64,000 bases of DNA from an uncultured Bacteroidales bacterium (GTDB lineage Bacteria; Bacteroidota; Bacteroidia; Bacteroidales; Paludibacteraceae), in contig CADCBB010000011.1 in assembly GCA_902799555.1 (NCBI GenBank), positions 1 to 64,000 on the forward strand, given 5' to 3'. Both the position numbers and the translations under genes were made by a program. The notes below the pieces were generated by a model. That model saw nothing but the letters and a program-made list of their open reading frames with translations, searched no databases and was not told where the DNA came from. Below, piece after piece: positions 24,826 to 33,461 of the stretch. Position 1 is the first letter of the stretch. Each line of letters begins with the position of its first letter.

Positions 24826-25955
24826 AATCTATCATCATCACCGGCGGAGCCGGATTTATCGGAAGTCATGTCGTTCGCTTGTTTGTGAACAAGTACCCGG
24901 ACTACCGGATCATCAATGTGGACAAGTTAACTTATGCCGGTAACTTGGCGAACCTCAAAGATATCGAGGACAAACCGAACTACCGCTTCGTGCGTGCCGA
25001 CATCTGCGATTTCGACACCATCTATGCGTTGATGCAAGAGGAACATGTGACCGGCGTTATTCATCTCGCTGCAGAGAGTCACGTCGATCGCTCTATCAAG
25101 GATCCGTTCACTTTCGCCCGCACCAATGTCATGGGTACGCTCTCCATGCTGCAGGCAGCCAAACTGTACTGGGAGAGCCTGCCGGAAAAATGGGAAGGCA
25201 AGCGTTTCTACCATATCTCGACCGATGAGGTCTATGGTGCGCTCCAGTTGACGCATCCCGAAGGAATCGAACCGCCCTTCACAACCAAAGCATCGTCCGG
25301 CGAGCATCACCTCGCCTATGGCGAAGATTTCTTCTATGAGACGACGAAGTACAATCCGCATTCGCCCTATTCGGCATCCAAAGCATCAAGCGATCATTTC
25401 GTGCGTGCTTTCCATGACACCTACGGCATGCCGACCATCGTCACCAACTGCTCGAACAACTACGGTCCATACCAATTCCCGGAGAAACTCATCCCGCTCT
25501 TCATCAATAATATCCGTCATCGCAAACCTCTGCCGGTGTACGGTAAGGGTGAGAACGTGCGCGACTGGTTATATGTCGTAGATCACGCACGCGCGATCGA
25601 TATGATCTTCCATAACGGCAAGATCGCCGAGACCTATAACATCGGCGGCTTCAACGAGTGGAAAAACATCGACATCATCAAGACCATCATAAAGACCGTC
25701 GATCGTCTGCTCGGGCGTCCCGAAGGTGCAGATCTCGACCTTATCACCTATGTCACCGACCGTGCCGGACACGATATGCGTTATGCCATCGATTCGACCA
25801 AGCTGCAACGTGAGTTAGGCTGGGAGCCGAGTCTCCAGTTCGAAGAAGGTATCGAGAAAACCGTTCAGTGGTACCTTGATAACCAAGAATGGCTCGATAA
25901 CATCACCTCCGGTGAGTACGAGAAATACTACGACGATATGTACAAGAATCGTTAA
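24822..25955 (+). CDS. rfbB: dTDP-glucose 4,6-dehydratase
   Basis: Second step of dTDP-L-rhamnose synthesis. The 377-residue extended SDR enzyme has GGAGFIGSHV at the NAD site, STDEVYG with the catalytic Thr-Asp-Glu, and YSASKASSD with Tyr-x3-Lys. A segment with TTKASSGEHHLAYGEDF is longer than in E. coli RfbB but usual in Bacteroidales. rfbC and rfbD lie 20 kb away at 46.4 kb, and rfbA is not in the window, so the pathway genes are scattered. A clear terminator follows. Confidence 0.95.
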   Translation: MKSIIITGGAGFIGSHVVRLFVNKYPDYRIINVDKLTYAGNLANLKDIEDKPNYRFVRADICDFDTIYALMQEEHVTGVIHLAAESHVDRSIKDPFTFARTNVMGTLSMLQAAKLYWESLPEKWEGKRFYHISTDEVYGALQLTHPEGIEPPFTTKASSGEHHLAYGEDFFYETTKYNPHSPYSASKASSDHFVRAFHDTYGMPTIVTNCSNNYGPYQFPEKLIPLFINNIRHRKPLPVYGKGENVRDWLYVVDHARAIDMIFHNGKIAETYNIGGFNEWKNIDIIKTIIKTVDRLLGRPEGADLDLITYVTDRAGHDMRYAIDSTKLQRELGWEPSLQFEEGIEKTVQWYLDNQEWLDNITSGEYEKYYDDMYKNR

Positions 25956-25959
25956 AAAG

Positions 25960-25983
25960 AAAGGACGCTCGAAAGCGTCCTTT
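25960..25983. terminator. Bidirectional terminator between rfbB and the AraC gene
   Basis: AAAGGACGCT (25960-25969) and AGCGTCCTTT (25974-25983) form a strong stem with A-rich and T-rich flanks, so it can stop transcription from both sides. Confidence 0.9.
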
Positions 25984-25985
25984 TC

Positions 25986-26831
25986 TTATGCATTCCGATA
26001 AGCCTTCGGCGTCACGCCGACACGGGATTTGAAGAAGCGGTTAAAGAAAGCCACATTATCAAAGCCCAGATTCAACGCGATCTCTTTGACCTGCAGGTTC
26101 GTGATCTTCAACTGACTCTTGGCGTCCGTGATGATGGCCTCGATGATGATATCACCGGCCGTCCGGTCACCCACCGCTTTGATGGTCGAGCAGAGGTGCG
26201 GCAAGGTAAGACGCATCGCTTCGGCGTACTGACTCACATGATGCCATTCGTGGTAGTGCTTGAGCACCAACTGACAATAATCCTGATAGATCTCCGTCTT
26301 ACGATCCAGCGGTTTCACCAAATATTCATCTTGCTCATGGGCATACTTGGCATAACTCGTCCGCAGCAAATTAAACACATGCACCATCTTCTCGGTATCC
26401 AGCATCGTCGGTTCGGCATTAAGCGCCGCAACAATGGTGTCGTACATCGAGCACAAGACTTTCACATGGTTTTCACAGATACTCAATTTCGGCGAATGCA
26501 ACTGCAACGCCGAAAGGGACATCTTGTTATTCACCGTGTATTTCTCCAGGAAATTACTGCTGAATACGATCCAATACACCAAGGCATCGTCCGAGAACTC
26601 GCGGATAAACAAGAAGCTACCCGGCTCCAAGAGCAAAATATCGTTCTGCTTGAATTCATAATCGGTCACATTGATCGTTGCACGCGCGGTACCACGAACC
26701 AATAACGCGTATACACCACACTTGATTTTACACGGATAACGACCGTACTCGTTCATCAACTTACCACTCGCATCGCCGATCATATAGTCCCCGTACGGAC
26801 AATCCACAATAGGGATATTATTTTCTTTCAT
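25986..26831 (-). CDS. AraC family transcriptional regulator
   Basis: A 281-residue regulator with an N-terminal cupin-like ligand domain (residues 1-150, with DILLLEPGSFLFI) and a C-terminal pair of helix-turn-helix motifs ending VKEIALNLGFDNVAFFNRFFKSRVG and TPKAYR (quoted as landmarks), the AraC signature. The ATG at 26831 is preferred because the promoter lies just upstream; an in-frame ATG at 26900 lies upstream of that promoter. No adjacent operon suggests a target, since both neighbours (rfbB, rpsT) are housekeeping genes. The ligand is unknown. Confidence 0.88.
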   Translation of the reverse strand: MKENNIPIVDCPYGDYMIGDASGKLMNEYGRYPCKIKCGVYALLVRGTARATINVTDYEFKQNDILLLEPGSFLFIREFSDDALVYWIVFSSNFLEKYTVNNKMSLSALQLHSPKLSICENHVKVLCSMYDTIVAALNAEPTMLDTEKMVHVFNLLRTSYAKYAHEQDEYLVKPLDRKTEIYQDYCQLVLKHYHEWHHVSQYAEAMRLTLPHLCSTIKAVGDRTAGDIIIEAIITDAKSQLKITNLQVKEIALNLGFDNVAFFNRFFKSRVGVTPKAYRNA

Positions 26832-26857
26832 CTTAATAATTGTATCAAAATTCGGTG

Positions 26858-26888
26858 CAAAGGTACGGCTTTTTTTTGAATTATGCAA
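26858..26888 (-). promoter_or_regulatory. AraC gene promoter
   Basis: Minus strand TACCTTTG (26865-26858), 20-nt spacer, TTG (26888-26886), about 27 nt before the ATG. Confidence 0.8.
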
Positions 26889-26920
26889 ATATTCGTGCAT
26901 AATTCTTAAATTTTATGCAT

Positions 26921-26952
26921 AAAAAAAAGAAGAACCTCTTGCGAGATTCTTC
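26921..26952 (-). terminator. rpsT terminator
   Basis: GAAGAA...CTC and GAG...TTCTTC pair around a TTGC loop (26929-26952), followed on the minus strand by eight Ts (26928-26921). Confidence 0.8.
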
Positions 26953-26975
26953 CGTTTGACCTAAATGCGTATCGA

Positions 26976-27230
26976 TTACGCCATTTTGTTGATCATGCGA
27001 GCGAGCTTCGACTTGAGGTTAGAAGCTTTGTTCACATGAATGATGTGACGCTTAGCCAGCTTGTCCAGCATAGATGCTACCTTCGGCAGAGCTGCAGCTG
27101 CAGCGGCTTTGTCAGTAGTCTTACGCAAGTCACGTACAGCATTACGTGTGGTTTTTGCGTAGTAGTGGTTGTGTGCTTTGCGTGCTGCCGTTTGGCGGAT
27201 ACGCTTCAAAGAGCTTTTATGATTTGCCAT
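26976..27230 (-). CDS. rpsT: 30S ribosomal protein S20
   Basis: An 84-residue basic three-helix protein that binds 16S rRNA early in assembly. It opens [21 protein letters not shown] and ends [14 protein letters not shown] (landmarks), full family length. The ATG at 27230 is chosen over an in-frame start at 27257 because the MANHKS start is conserved. No promoter is seen directly upstream, where a repeat block lies. It may be co-transcribed with tRNA-Glu from 27465-27495. Confidence 0.95.
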   Translation of the reverse strand: MANHKSSLKRIRQTAARKAHNHYYAKTTRNAVRDLRKTTDKAAAAAALPKVASMLDKLAKRHIIHVNKASNLKSKLARMINKMA

Positions 27231-27245
27231 CTTTGTTAATTTTTT

Positions 27246-27306
27246 AGTGCTTCGCACGTTAAACAGTTAAACTGTTAAAATGGTGTTTCGCACGTTAAGT
27301 TGTTAA
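27246..27306. repeat. Repeat block upstream of rpsT
   Basis: A near-copy of 22716-22752 (GTGCTTCGCAC stem plus gttaaa units), followed by a second TTTCGCACGTTAA copy. AACAGTT and AACTGTT inside it form a 7-bp palindrome. Confidence 0.8.
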
Positions 27307-27362
27307 TATCCGTTGGCTTTGAGAGGATCAGCCTCAGGACTTGACTTTAGGGAAGGTCTTTG

Positions 27363-27434
27363 TAGTGCCAAGGGGAATCGAACCCCTATTGCAAGAATGA
27401 AAATCTTGAGTACTAACCGTTATACGATGGCACC
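27363..27434 (-). tRNA. tRNA-Glu (anticodon TTC)
   Basis: A full cloverleaf on the minus strand. The acceptor GGTGCCA pairs with TGGCACT, the anticodon arm is CAAGA-TTTTCAT-TCTTG, and the T arm is AGGGGTTCGATTCCCCT. The discriminator is A, and CCA is not encoded. Confidence 0.95.
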
Positions 27435-27464
27435 GCGCTTTGCGCTACTAGGCGAAAAAGCTTG

Positions 27465-27495
27465 CAAAAGTACTGCTTTTTTTTGAATTGTGCAA
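27465..27495 (-). promoter_or_regulatory. tRNA-Glu promoter
   Basis: Minus strand TACTTTTG (27472-27465), 20-nt spacer, TTG (27495-27493), about 30 nt before the tRNA 5' end. Confidence 0.8.
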
Positions 27496-27520
27496 ATATT
27501 TTTGCATTTTTTTGCAAAAT

Positions 27521-28477
27521 TTACTGCATTTTGTTATGTAAAGTCGCCAAATACTCCTGTTCCGGCTGTCCGGGTGTAGGAATCAACTCCGCTTTATCCA
27601 TTAGCCCAAGCGCCTCCAGATCCATGATCGTTGAATAACCCGAACGGGCAATGATATGGTTTGCTCCCAAGAGAACCGATACCAATTCATTATCCCCCAT
27701 GTATGGCACGATCGTCAAATTACCTCGTTTGATACGCGTGTTCGGACGATGCATCAGTCCCTGTACGATCAACACCTGCTCTGCGGAATCCTGATACCGC
27801 ACAATGATCTCATTCTCCAATAGCGTGCGGTGCGGCTCCAAACCCGATAGCACCGCTACCACATCATAACTCAGATTATTCAGATTTTTCAGATTATTCT
27901 GAAACCGGCTTAGTGGACCGATATATTGTACATTGTACATTGTACATTGTACATTTTGAGGGTGGCTTAGTTCCCCGGCAAGGCTCTGCTGCGGGTCTTC
28001 ATAGTCCGGCACCCATACCTTATTATATCGCGCATAGATACGCGCGTGCATACGCGATGCAATACCTTCCGCCCATCTCCATCCATTCGGCAGCATGATA
28101 TGCAGTTGATGCGTCACATAGACGCACTCCGTTTGCTTATTGTATAGTCCGAAGCGGTTATCCGATATCACCTGATCAATGTGTTCTTCGCGCAATAGGG
28201 CTTTGAGCATCAGATGATCTTGAATGGCCCATTTAAGTAATCGGGGCATCGCTTTGATCATCGCCCATACTTGCCGTTGCCCCTTGCTATAGCGAAGGTT
28301 CAGCGGCGCCAGATAGGTGTATCTCAGCTTTGGAAAATGTTTGCGTAACAAGGTCAAACTCTCGCCGTCTCCACCCAAAATGACCTCATGTCCCTCGTTC
28401 AACAGACGCTGAACAAGCGGCACACATCGACTCGCATGACCGAGTCCCCAGTTCAATGGTGCAACGAGAATCTTCAT
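27521..28477 (-). CDS. Predicted glycosyltransferase, GT-B/MurG-like
   Basis: A 318-residue protein opening MKILVAPLNWGLGHASRCVP, the glycine-rich loop typical of MurG-like GT-B enzymes. The second half has the donor-site pattern VPYMGDNELVSVLLGANHIIARSGYSTIMDLEALG (landmark positions 245-285), which resembles the nucleotide-sugar region of GT28 enzymes. Between the two halves, two repeat-encoded inserts interrupt it (residues about 173-184 and 191-203: NVQCTMYNVQY and NNLKNLNNLSYD). It is last in the long 35.6-27.5 kb operon. The acceptor is unknown. Confidence 0.75.
   Translation of the reverse strand: MKILVAPLNWGLGHASRCVPLVQRLLNEGHEVILGGDGESLTLLRKHFPKLRYTYLAPLNLRYSKGQRQVWAMIKAMPRLLKWAIQDHLMLKALLREEHIDQVISDNRFGLYNKQTECVYVTHQLHIMLPNGWRWAEGIASRMHARIYARYNKVWVPDYEDPQQSLAGELSHPQNVQCTMYNVQYIGPLSRFQNNLKNLNNLSYDVVAVLSGLEPHRTLLENEIIVRYQDSAEQVLIVQGLMHRPNTRIKRGNLTIVPYMGDNELVSVLLGANHIIARSGYSTIMDLEALGLMDKAELIPTPGQPEQEYLATLHNKMQ
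27869..27957. repeat. Two in-frame repeat arrays inside the glycosyltransferase gene
   Basis: 27924-27957 holds four units of tgtacat, a pure 7-nt array. 27869-27903 holds 9-nt cagattatt/cagattttt units. Both fall in the linker between the two GT-B lobes. Confidence 0.85.
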
Positions 28478-28479
28478 AC

Positions 28480-29235
28480 TTATGCAGACACGATGACGTC
28501 GTATCCTTTGGCGCGTAGCGGAGCAGCTATCGTTTCCATCTCTTCGCGGGAGATTTTCGTCAGGTTCTCTTCCGGCGTTTTGCGGTCAATGACATAGATC
28601 ATGATCTGCTTGGGATGCATGGTGTCTACCGCTTTATACCATGCCTCTAACTCTTCCGGCGTCGTGTTATCAATGCGCTGACCTGCATGTTCGCCTCGCA
28701 AGAAACAAGTCTGCAGCGTGAAGTCGCCATTGAACTGCGCCAACCACTCGATGATCTGCTTCACCGTCAAATGCTCATTCACCGGCAGGTCAATCCGTCG
28801 CATCATCTCATCCGTTGCTGCATCGAGCTTCAAGATCCGGTTATCGCAAAGCCTCAGCGCCTGCACGACATCAGGCCGCCCCAACTGGGTCGAGTTACTC
28901 AGCACACTCACTTTCGCTTTCGGACAGTACTGATCCCGCAAGGCACAGGTATCTTCGATGATGCCTAAGAAATCCGGATGTAATGTCGGTTCGCCATTCC
29001 CGGAGAAGGTAATCACATCTAAGTCCAAGCCCTCTTTAAGTCTTGCCTCCAGTGCCATCTTTACTTCCTCTCTGGTAGGCAGTTTGGGGTGGCTTACCGG
29101 TGTATTCCATCCGCACTCACAATAAACGCAATTGAAGGTGCAGAGTTTATGCGCCAACGGCATCAACTCCATTCCCAAGCTCGTGCCCAGACGACGGCTG
29201 TGAATCGGACCATATGCAATTTGACCAAATAACAT
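28480..29235 (-). CDS. Radical SAM protein (COG0731-like)
   Basis: A 251-residue radical S-adenosylmethionine enzyme. The cluster motif is CTFNCVYCECG (CxxxCxxC) near residues 32-42, followed by FSGNGEPTLHPDF, the GGEP-like SAM site. The opening IAYGPIHSRRLGTSLGMEL is shared by a group of uncharacterised radical SAM proteins related to wybutosine-type enzymes. The start is 1 nt from dnaG and the stop is 3 nt before the glycosyltransferase. The reaction is unknown. Confidence 0.85.
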   Translation of the reverse strand: MLFGQIAYGPIHSRRLGTSLGMELMPLAHKLCTFNCVYCECGWNTPVSHPKLPTREEVKMALEARLKEGLDLDVITFSGNGEPTLHPDFLGIIEDTCALRDQYCPKAKVSVLSNSTQLGRPDVVQALRLCDNRILKLDAATDEMMRRIDLPVNEHLTVKQIIEWLAQFNGDFTLQTCFLRGEHAGQRIDNTTPEELEAWYKAVDTMHPKQIMIYVIDRKTPEENLTKISREEMETIAAPLRAKGYDVIVSA

Positions 29236-31205
29236 CAGATTGTGACTACTCGGTTTCCTAAAATCTTACATATCTCATTGCGGCGCGAGATGAGTTCGGG
29301 CTGGGTAGCCAATAACTGCATCTGAAGGTTTACATCCTTCGCCGCCTGTGCCTCTTTTAGACGCTGCTCTAACTCACTGATCTGCATATCGATAACGGTC
29401 AACTTGATCTCATACAGCAACTGAGTCACCAACTCACCCAACTGCACGTCTTTCTCCGTCTTGGTGAATTGATATTTCTCAGCAATCATATCGATTGCGA
29501 CCGCACTGATAAGCGGATCGGGATGGAACTTAAAGAACTGCTCCGCCTTAAAGCCTTCGTCTTGATAATGATTTTTGAACTCATCCATAATGTTGCGGAA
29601 CACCTCAAACGGCGGTTTGATCTCATCGCTCTCCAGCGTATAGATGATAACCTCGCCGATGGTATAGACCGTGCCGTCCACATCTATCGGGCTCTCGCCG
29701 TACCGCACGATGAGTTGCATCAGGTTGTAGTAGTTCTTCTCCAATCGTGTCTGCGGCGTCACCTGCGGCCGTGGAGGATGAACCGGTCGTACCGGCATCT
29801 GCACCACCGGCGTACTCTCTGCCGGCGTCTCCGGCATTATCTCTTGCGCCTGTTCCTCTTGCTTGCGCTGCTCCTCCATCTTCTTCCGACGCAGTTTGAT
29901 CACCTCGTTCGTCAGTACCTGCTCACCCATATGCAAACGATCGGCGCAGTCCTTAATATACACCTGACGGGTGATCATATCCGGGATGATAGCAATCGAA
30001 GCCGTGATATCTTTGATGAGCGCAGCGCGTTTCTGCGGGTCATCGCCTGCATCTTTGCTCAGCAGCGCTGATTTAAACCGAATAAAATCGGTCTTATGGT
30101 CCGCAATATATTGGATGAACTCCGTCGAGTCATGGTTCTGCGCAAAACTATCCGGATCTTCGCCGTCCGGGAGTAAGACCACATTGACGTTAAAGCCCTC
30201 TTCGAGGAACATATCGATACCACGAAGCGCCGCATGGATACCGGCGGCATCGCCGTCATAGAGCACCGTAATATTATTTGTGAACCGTTGGATAAGGCGT
30301 ATCTGCGGTTTGGTCAAGGCCGTACCGCCGCTGGCCACCACATTCTCAATACCCGATTGGAACATGGAGATGACATCCATCTGTCCCTCGACCAGATAAC
30401 ACATATCGGCCCGGGAGATAGCCTGTTTGGCTTGGAAAAGACCATATAACTCATTCGTCTTGGAGTAGATGATGGAGTCCGGCGAATTGACGTATTTGCC
30501 TACGTTCTCTTTCTTCTTCAAGATACGTCCGGCAAAGGCCACGGGCTTACCGCTGACGGTGAAGATAGGGAAGATGACACGGTCACGGAAACGGTCATAC
30601 AATCGGCCGTCTTCGCTCTTACCGACCACCCCTACACCGATTTTCGTATCCACATCATTGACGATGAACTTCTCTTGGAAACCCTTCTCTTGCAGGGCTT
30701 TAGCCAACGGATTTCCTTTCTCCGGCGAGTAGCCCAACTGGAACTTGCGGATAATATCGTCTCGCAAGCCTCGTTCACGGAAGTACCCCAAACCGATTGC
30801 CTGCCCTTCACGCGTCTCCCATAGTTGTTGCTGAAACCATTTATTGGCGAAGTCATTGACCACAAACATCGACTCGCGGTCATCTTGCCGTTGTTGCTCC
30901 TCCGGGGTCATCTCGCGTTCCTCCACCTCAATGTGGTATTTCTTACCGAGCTGTTTGATAGCCTCCACGAAGGTGCACTGCTCGATCTCCATGATGAACT
31001 TCACCGCATGGCCGCTGGCGCCGCAACCGAAACATTTATAGATGCCTTTGGACGGACTGACGGTGAACGAACCGGTCTTCTCCGAATGGAAAGGACAGAG
31101 CCCGATCAGGTTCGCTCCGCGTTTGCGCAGCGTCACATAGTCACCGACGACCTCTTCTATCTTCGCCGCCGCATGGATACGTTCTATGGTCTCTCTGGGT
31201 ATCAT
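29235..31205 (-). CDS. dnaG: DNA primase
   Basis: It makes RNA primers for replication. The start MIPRETIERIHAAAKIEEVV at 31205 overlaps the upstream stop (TAATG). The zinc ribbon is C37-x2-H40 and C58-x2-C61. The RNA polymerase domain has YFRERGL and the Toprim part VEGQMDVISMFQSG and LYDGDAAG, carrying the metal-binding acidic residues. A low-complexity Pro/Gln/Glu linker (residues about 425-480) precedes the C-terminal helicase-binding region. It sits in an envelope-biogenesis operon instead of the rpsU-dnaG-rpoD arrangement of E. coli. Confidence 0.95.
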   Translation of the reverse strand: MIPRETIERIHAAAKIEEVVGDYVTLRKRGANLIGLCPFHSEKTGSFTVSPSKGIYKCFGCGASGHAVKFIMEIEQCTFVEAIKQLGKKYHIEVEEREMTPEEQQRQDDRESMFVVNDFANKWFQQQLWETREGQAIGLGYFRERGLRDDIIRKFQLGYSPEKGNPLAKALQEKGFQEKFIVNDVDTKIGVGVVGKSEDGRLYDRFRDRVIFPIFTVSGKPVAFAGRILKKKENVGKYVNSPDSIIYSKTNELYGLFQAKQAISRADMCYLVEGQMDVISMFQSGIENVVASGGTALTKPQIRLIQRFTNNITVLYDGDAAGIHAALRGIDMFLEEGFNVNVVLLPDGEDPDSFAQNHDSTEFIQYIADHKTDFIRFKSALLSKDAGDDPQKRAALIKDITASIAIIPDMITRQVYIKDCADRLHMGEQVLTNEVIKLRRKKMEEQRKQEEQAQEIMPETPAESTPVVQMPVRPVHPPRPQVTPQTRLEKNYYNLMQLIVRYGESPIDVDGTVYTIGEVIIYTLESDEIKPPFEVFRNIMDEFKNHYQDEGFKAEQFFKFHPDPLISAVAIDMIAEKYQFTKTEKDVQLGELVTQLLYEIKLTVIDMQISELEQRLKEAQAAKDVNLQMQLLATQPELISRRNEICKILGNRVVTI

Positions 31206-31915
31206 TATTTCTCGTACCAAAGGTACATACCGAGCTTAATTGACCATTGGTCCAAACGTCCGCGGGTATGGATGCCGTTGGTAAAATCGGCATTCGCATA
31301 CGGAACGATCATACCGAAATCATATCCGCCGCGCACGAAATAGCGTTTGTACTGAAATCCTGCACCTACTCCCCAGGTGACGTTAATACGCTTAAAGGCC
31401 TGGTTCGGGTCTTCGGATTTATAACCGCTATAGTATTTCGGCGTATATTCTTCACCCTCGAAAGCCTGACGATCCTGCCGCATACGCCATTCCAAACCAC
31501 ATTGGATCGTCGGACCTGTATAGAGCATCAAATACGTCTCTTTGGCTATCTCGAACTTATACTGCCAATCCACGAACAACTCCAATTCGTTATACGTGAT
31601 CATCTGACGGCTACGGGGATAGGACATACCATATGCATTTTGTGTCTGCCATCCGCCGTTATAAGCGCCGAAAGTGTAGTTCAGTCCGATCGATGTACCA
31701 AAACCGGCTATAATACTACCGTCGTACACTACGCCCACCTTAAAACCGTTCATCTTAATGTGGTTATTCAACGTGTCCATGTGATTGGGATCGTTGATGC
31801 GCAAGATCGGCTGTGCCCATCCTATCTGCAGACCAAAACCCTGCTTCGGCATATCCTTTGCCCAAGCGCTCATGGTCACAAAAAACAATACTACTGCTAA
31901 AATTCCTTTTTTCAT
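31205..31915 (-). CDS. Outer-membrane beta-barrel protein
   Basis: A protein of about 236 residues with signal peptide MKKGILAVVLFFVTMSAWA and alternating hydrophobic strands (LQIGWAQP, GVVYDGSIIAGFG, LFVDWQYKFE, GVGAGFQYKRYFVRGGYDFG) ending in an aromatic LGMYLWYEK, all typical of small porin-like barrels. I cannot assign a specific family. It lies between OstA and dnaG. The upstream spacer is a repeat of ttcattc/ttcactc units. Confidence 0.75.
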   Translation of the reverse strand: MKKGILAVVLFFVTMSAWAKDMPKQGFGLQIGWAQPILRINDPNHMDTLNNHIKMNGFKVGVVYDGSIIAGFGTSIGLNYTFGAYNGGWQTQNAYGMSYPRSRQMITYNELELFVDWQYKFEIAKETYLMLYTGPTIQCGLEWRMRQDRQAFEGEEYTPKYYSGYKSEDPNQAFKRINVTWGVGAGFQYKRYFVRGGYDFGMIVPYANADFTNGIHTRGRLDQWSIKLGMYLWYEK

Positions 31916-31957
31916 ATCATTCATTCTTTCACTCTTTCATTCTTTCACTCTTCACTT
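31916..31957. repeat. Repeat between OstA and the barrel gene
   Basis: Alternating ttcattc and ttcactc units of 7-9 nt cover the 13-nt gap and enter the 3' end of the OstA gene, where they encode the tail KSERMKE. Confidence 0.7.
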
Positions 31958-33461
31958 TTCGAAACACATCTTCCGGTCCAGTCGGTCGCACGTCATCTGC
32001 CCAGAAGAACGTACTTAGTTTCTCCGTTCCCTCCGGAATCTGATCCATCGGATAGAGGATGCCTGTCGTCTCTTTGGTAAAACGGATATGATGTATCTGC
32101 CGGTTCTCCACATACATGCGGATAAAACTGCTCTCCGTCGTATTCAGCCCCACATAGTCTCCGCCGTCTTCTTTGGCATAATAGACAGTCAAGGCATTAC
32201 CGCTCATATCGACATAGTCCACCTCGCCGTCTTTCATATAGGCCGTCACCTCTTTGCCGCTCATCTGGTTAAAATAATCCAGCGAGTCCTCCATGATACA
32301 GAGCGCATTGCCGTTTCCAACCATATGCTCCACCACATCATCTACGATAAAGACCGTCATACTGTCCGCCGATATCTGCTGGTTATCGCTCCAACAGATG
32401 GGGTTAATATACAGATGCATCGTCGAGTCCGACCCCAGATAGACCATTGAGTCGCATATCATCTGGGCATCATCCCGATAGACCCGCACCCCATGATACG
32501 CGCGCACGCGCCGGTACGTGCTGTCCATTCGTGCACTGTCCGTGAAGGCTATCTCTTCTGTGAAGAGGGTGTCGGCATGGATATAAGCGACATGCAGCGA
32601 ATCGGACCAATCGACCATCAACGCACTGTCGGTTGCATAGCCGCGGCTGTCCTCCTCCCACATCTGACCGTAGTTTCCATAGAGTGTCGCATGGCGTGTG
32701 GAGTCGTGCATCTCCATCTGATGCAGCACCTCACCAAAACCGATCCGCTTGTCATAAAAGATCGTATCGCCCGTCATCATCTTCCCGTCCACATGGTGTA
32801 CTACCGACCGATCGAGCAACATCGACCGTTCCGTGGACGTGTTATACCACCCGCGGGAAGTGGTAATCTCCGTCTCCTGCTCATAGACGATCAAGGTCGG
32901 ACTCACGATATCCGCCACCTTCGTCTCTGTGTTATAGAGTAAGGTGTCACTCGTCAACACGAACTTCGGATTGGTCAGACGCACATCCTTGCTGAAGATC
33001 GCCTGATTGGAATTCGGACGGTAGTTGCCGCGAACGGAGACCAAGGTATTCAATGAGTCACGAACGGTACCGCCATGAAAATAATACGCCACCTCCGCCA
33101 TTCGGTCATAGTTCAGACTGTCCGTGGTCAAGATCGTCGGGTTCTCCTTCGCTCGCCCATGTACCAACTTCACCCGTTGACGCAAGCGGGCTAACTTCGT
33201 ATTCCCGTCATAGAAAAGCTTATCGCCATACCCGAACAACGTATCCCCTTGCACAAAACGCACATGGCCGAACGCATCCAGCGAGTTCGTCTTCTCATAG
33301 AAATAGGCACTGTCGCAGTACATCAGCGCATCCTCATGACGAAAGATCACATCGCCCTTCAAGATCTGCGCGTCTGCTATCCGCTCCTGGTCGAACTGGA
33401 GATTCCTTGCCTGCTCCAGATAGACCATGGTTTGCAATAATATGAGGATTAATGTACCCAT
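31929..33461 (-). CDS. OstA-like organic solvent tolerance / LptA-type protein
   Basis: A 510-residue protein whose first third is an OstA/LptA beta-jellyroll (ADAQILKGDVIFRHEDALMYCDSAYF, landmark), followed by repeated DTLFYDxR and DSLxY-like strands. Bacteroidota encode such long OstA proteins, thought to take part in lipopolysaccharide transport across the periplasm. The N-terminal helix LILILLQTMVYLE could be an uncleaved or short signal. It overlaps surA by 13 nt and precedes an outer-membrane barrel gene, consistent with an envelope assembly operon. Confidence 0.8.
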   Translation of the reverse strand: MGTLILILLQTMVYLEQARNLQFDQERIADAQILKGDVIFRHEDALMYCDSAYFYEKTNSLDAFGHVRFVQGDTLFGYGDKLFYDGNTKLARLRQRVKLVHGRAKENPTILTTDSLNYDRMAEVAYYFHGGTVRDSLNTLVSVRGNYRPNSNQAIFSKDVRLTNPKFVLTSDTLLYNTETKVADIVSPTLIVYEQETEITTSRGWYNTSTERSMLLDRSVVHHVDGKMMTGDTIFYDKRIGFGEVLHQMEMHDSTRHATLYGNYGQMWEEDSRGYATDSALMVDWSDSLHVAYIHADTLFTEEIAFTDSARMDSTYRRVRAYHGVRVYRDDAQMICDSMVYLGSDSTMHLYINPICWSDNQQISADSMTVFIVDDVVEHMVGNGNALCIMEDSLDYFNQMSGKEVTAYMKDGEVDYVDMSGNALTVYYAKEDGGDYVGLNTTESSFIRMYVENRQIHHIRFTKETTGILYPMDQIPEGTEKLSTFFWADDVRPTGPEDVFRKVKSERMKE

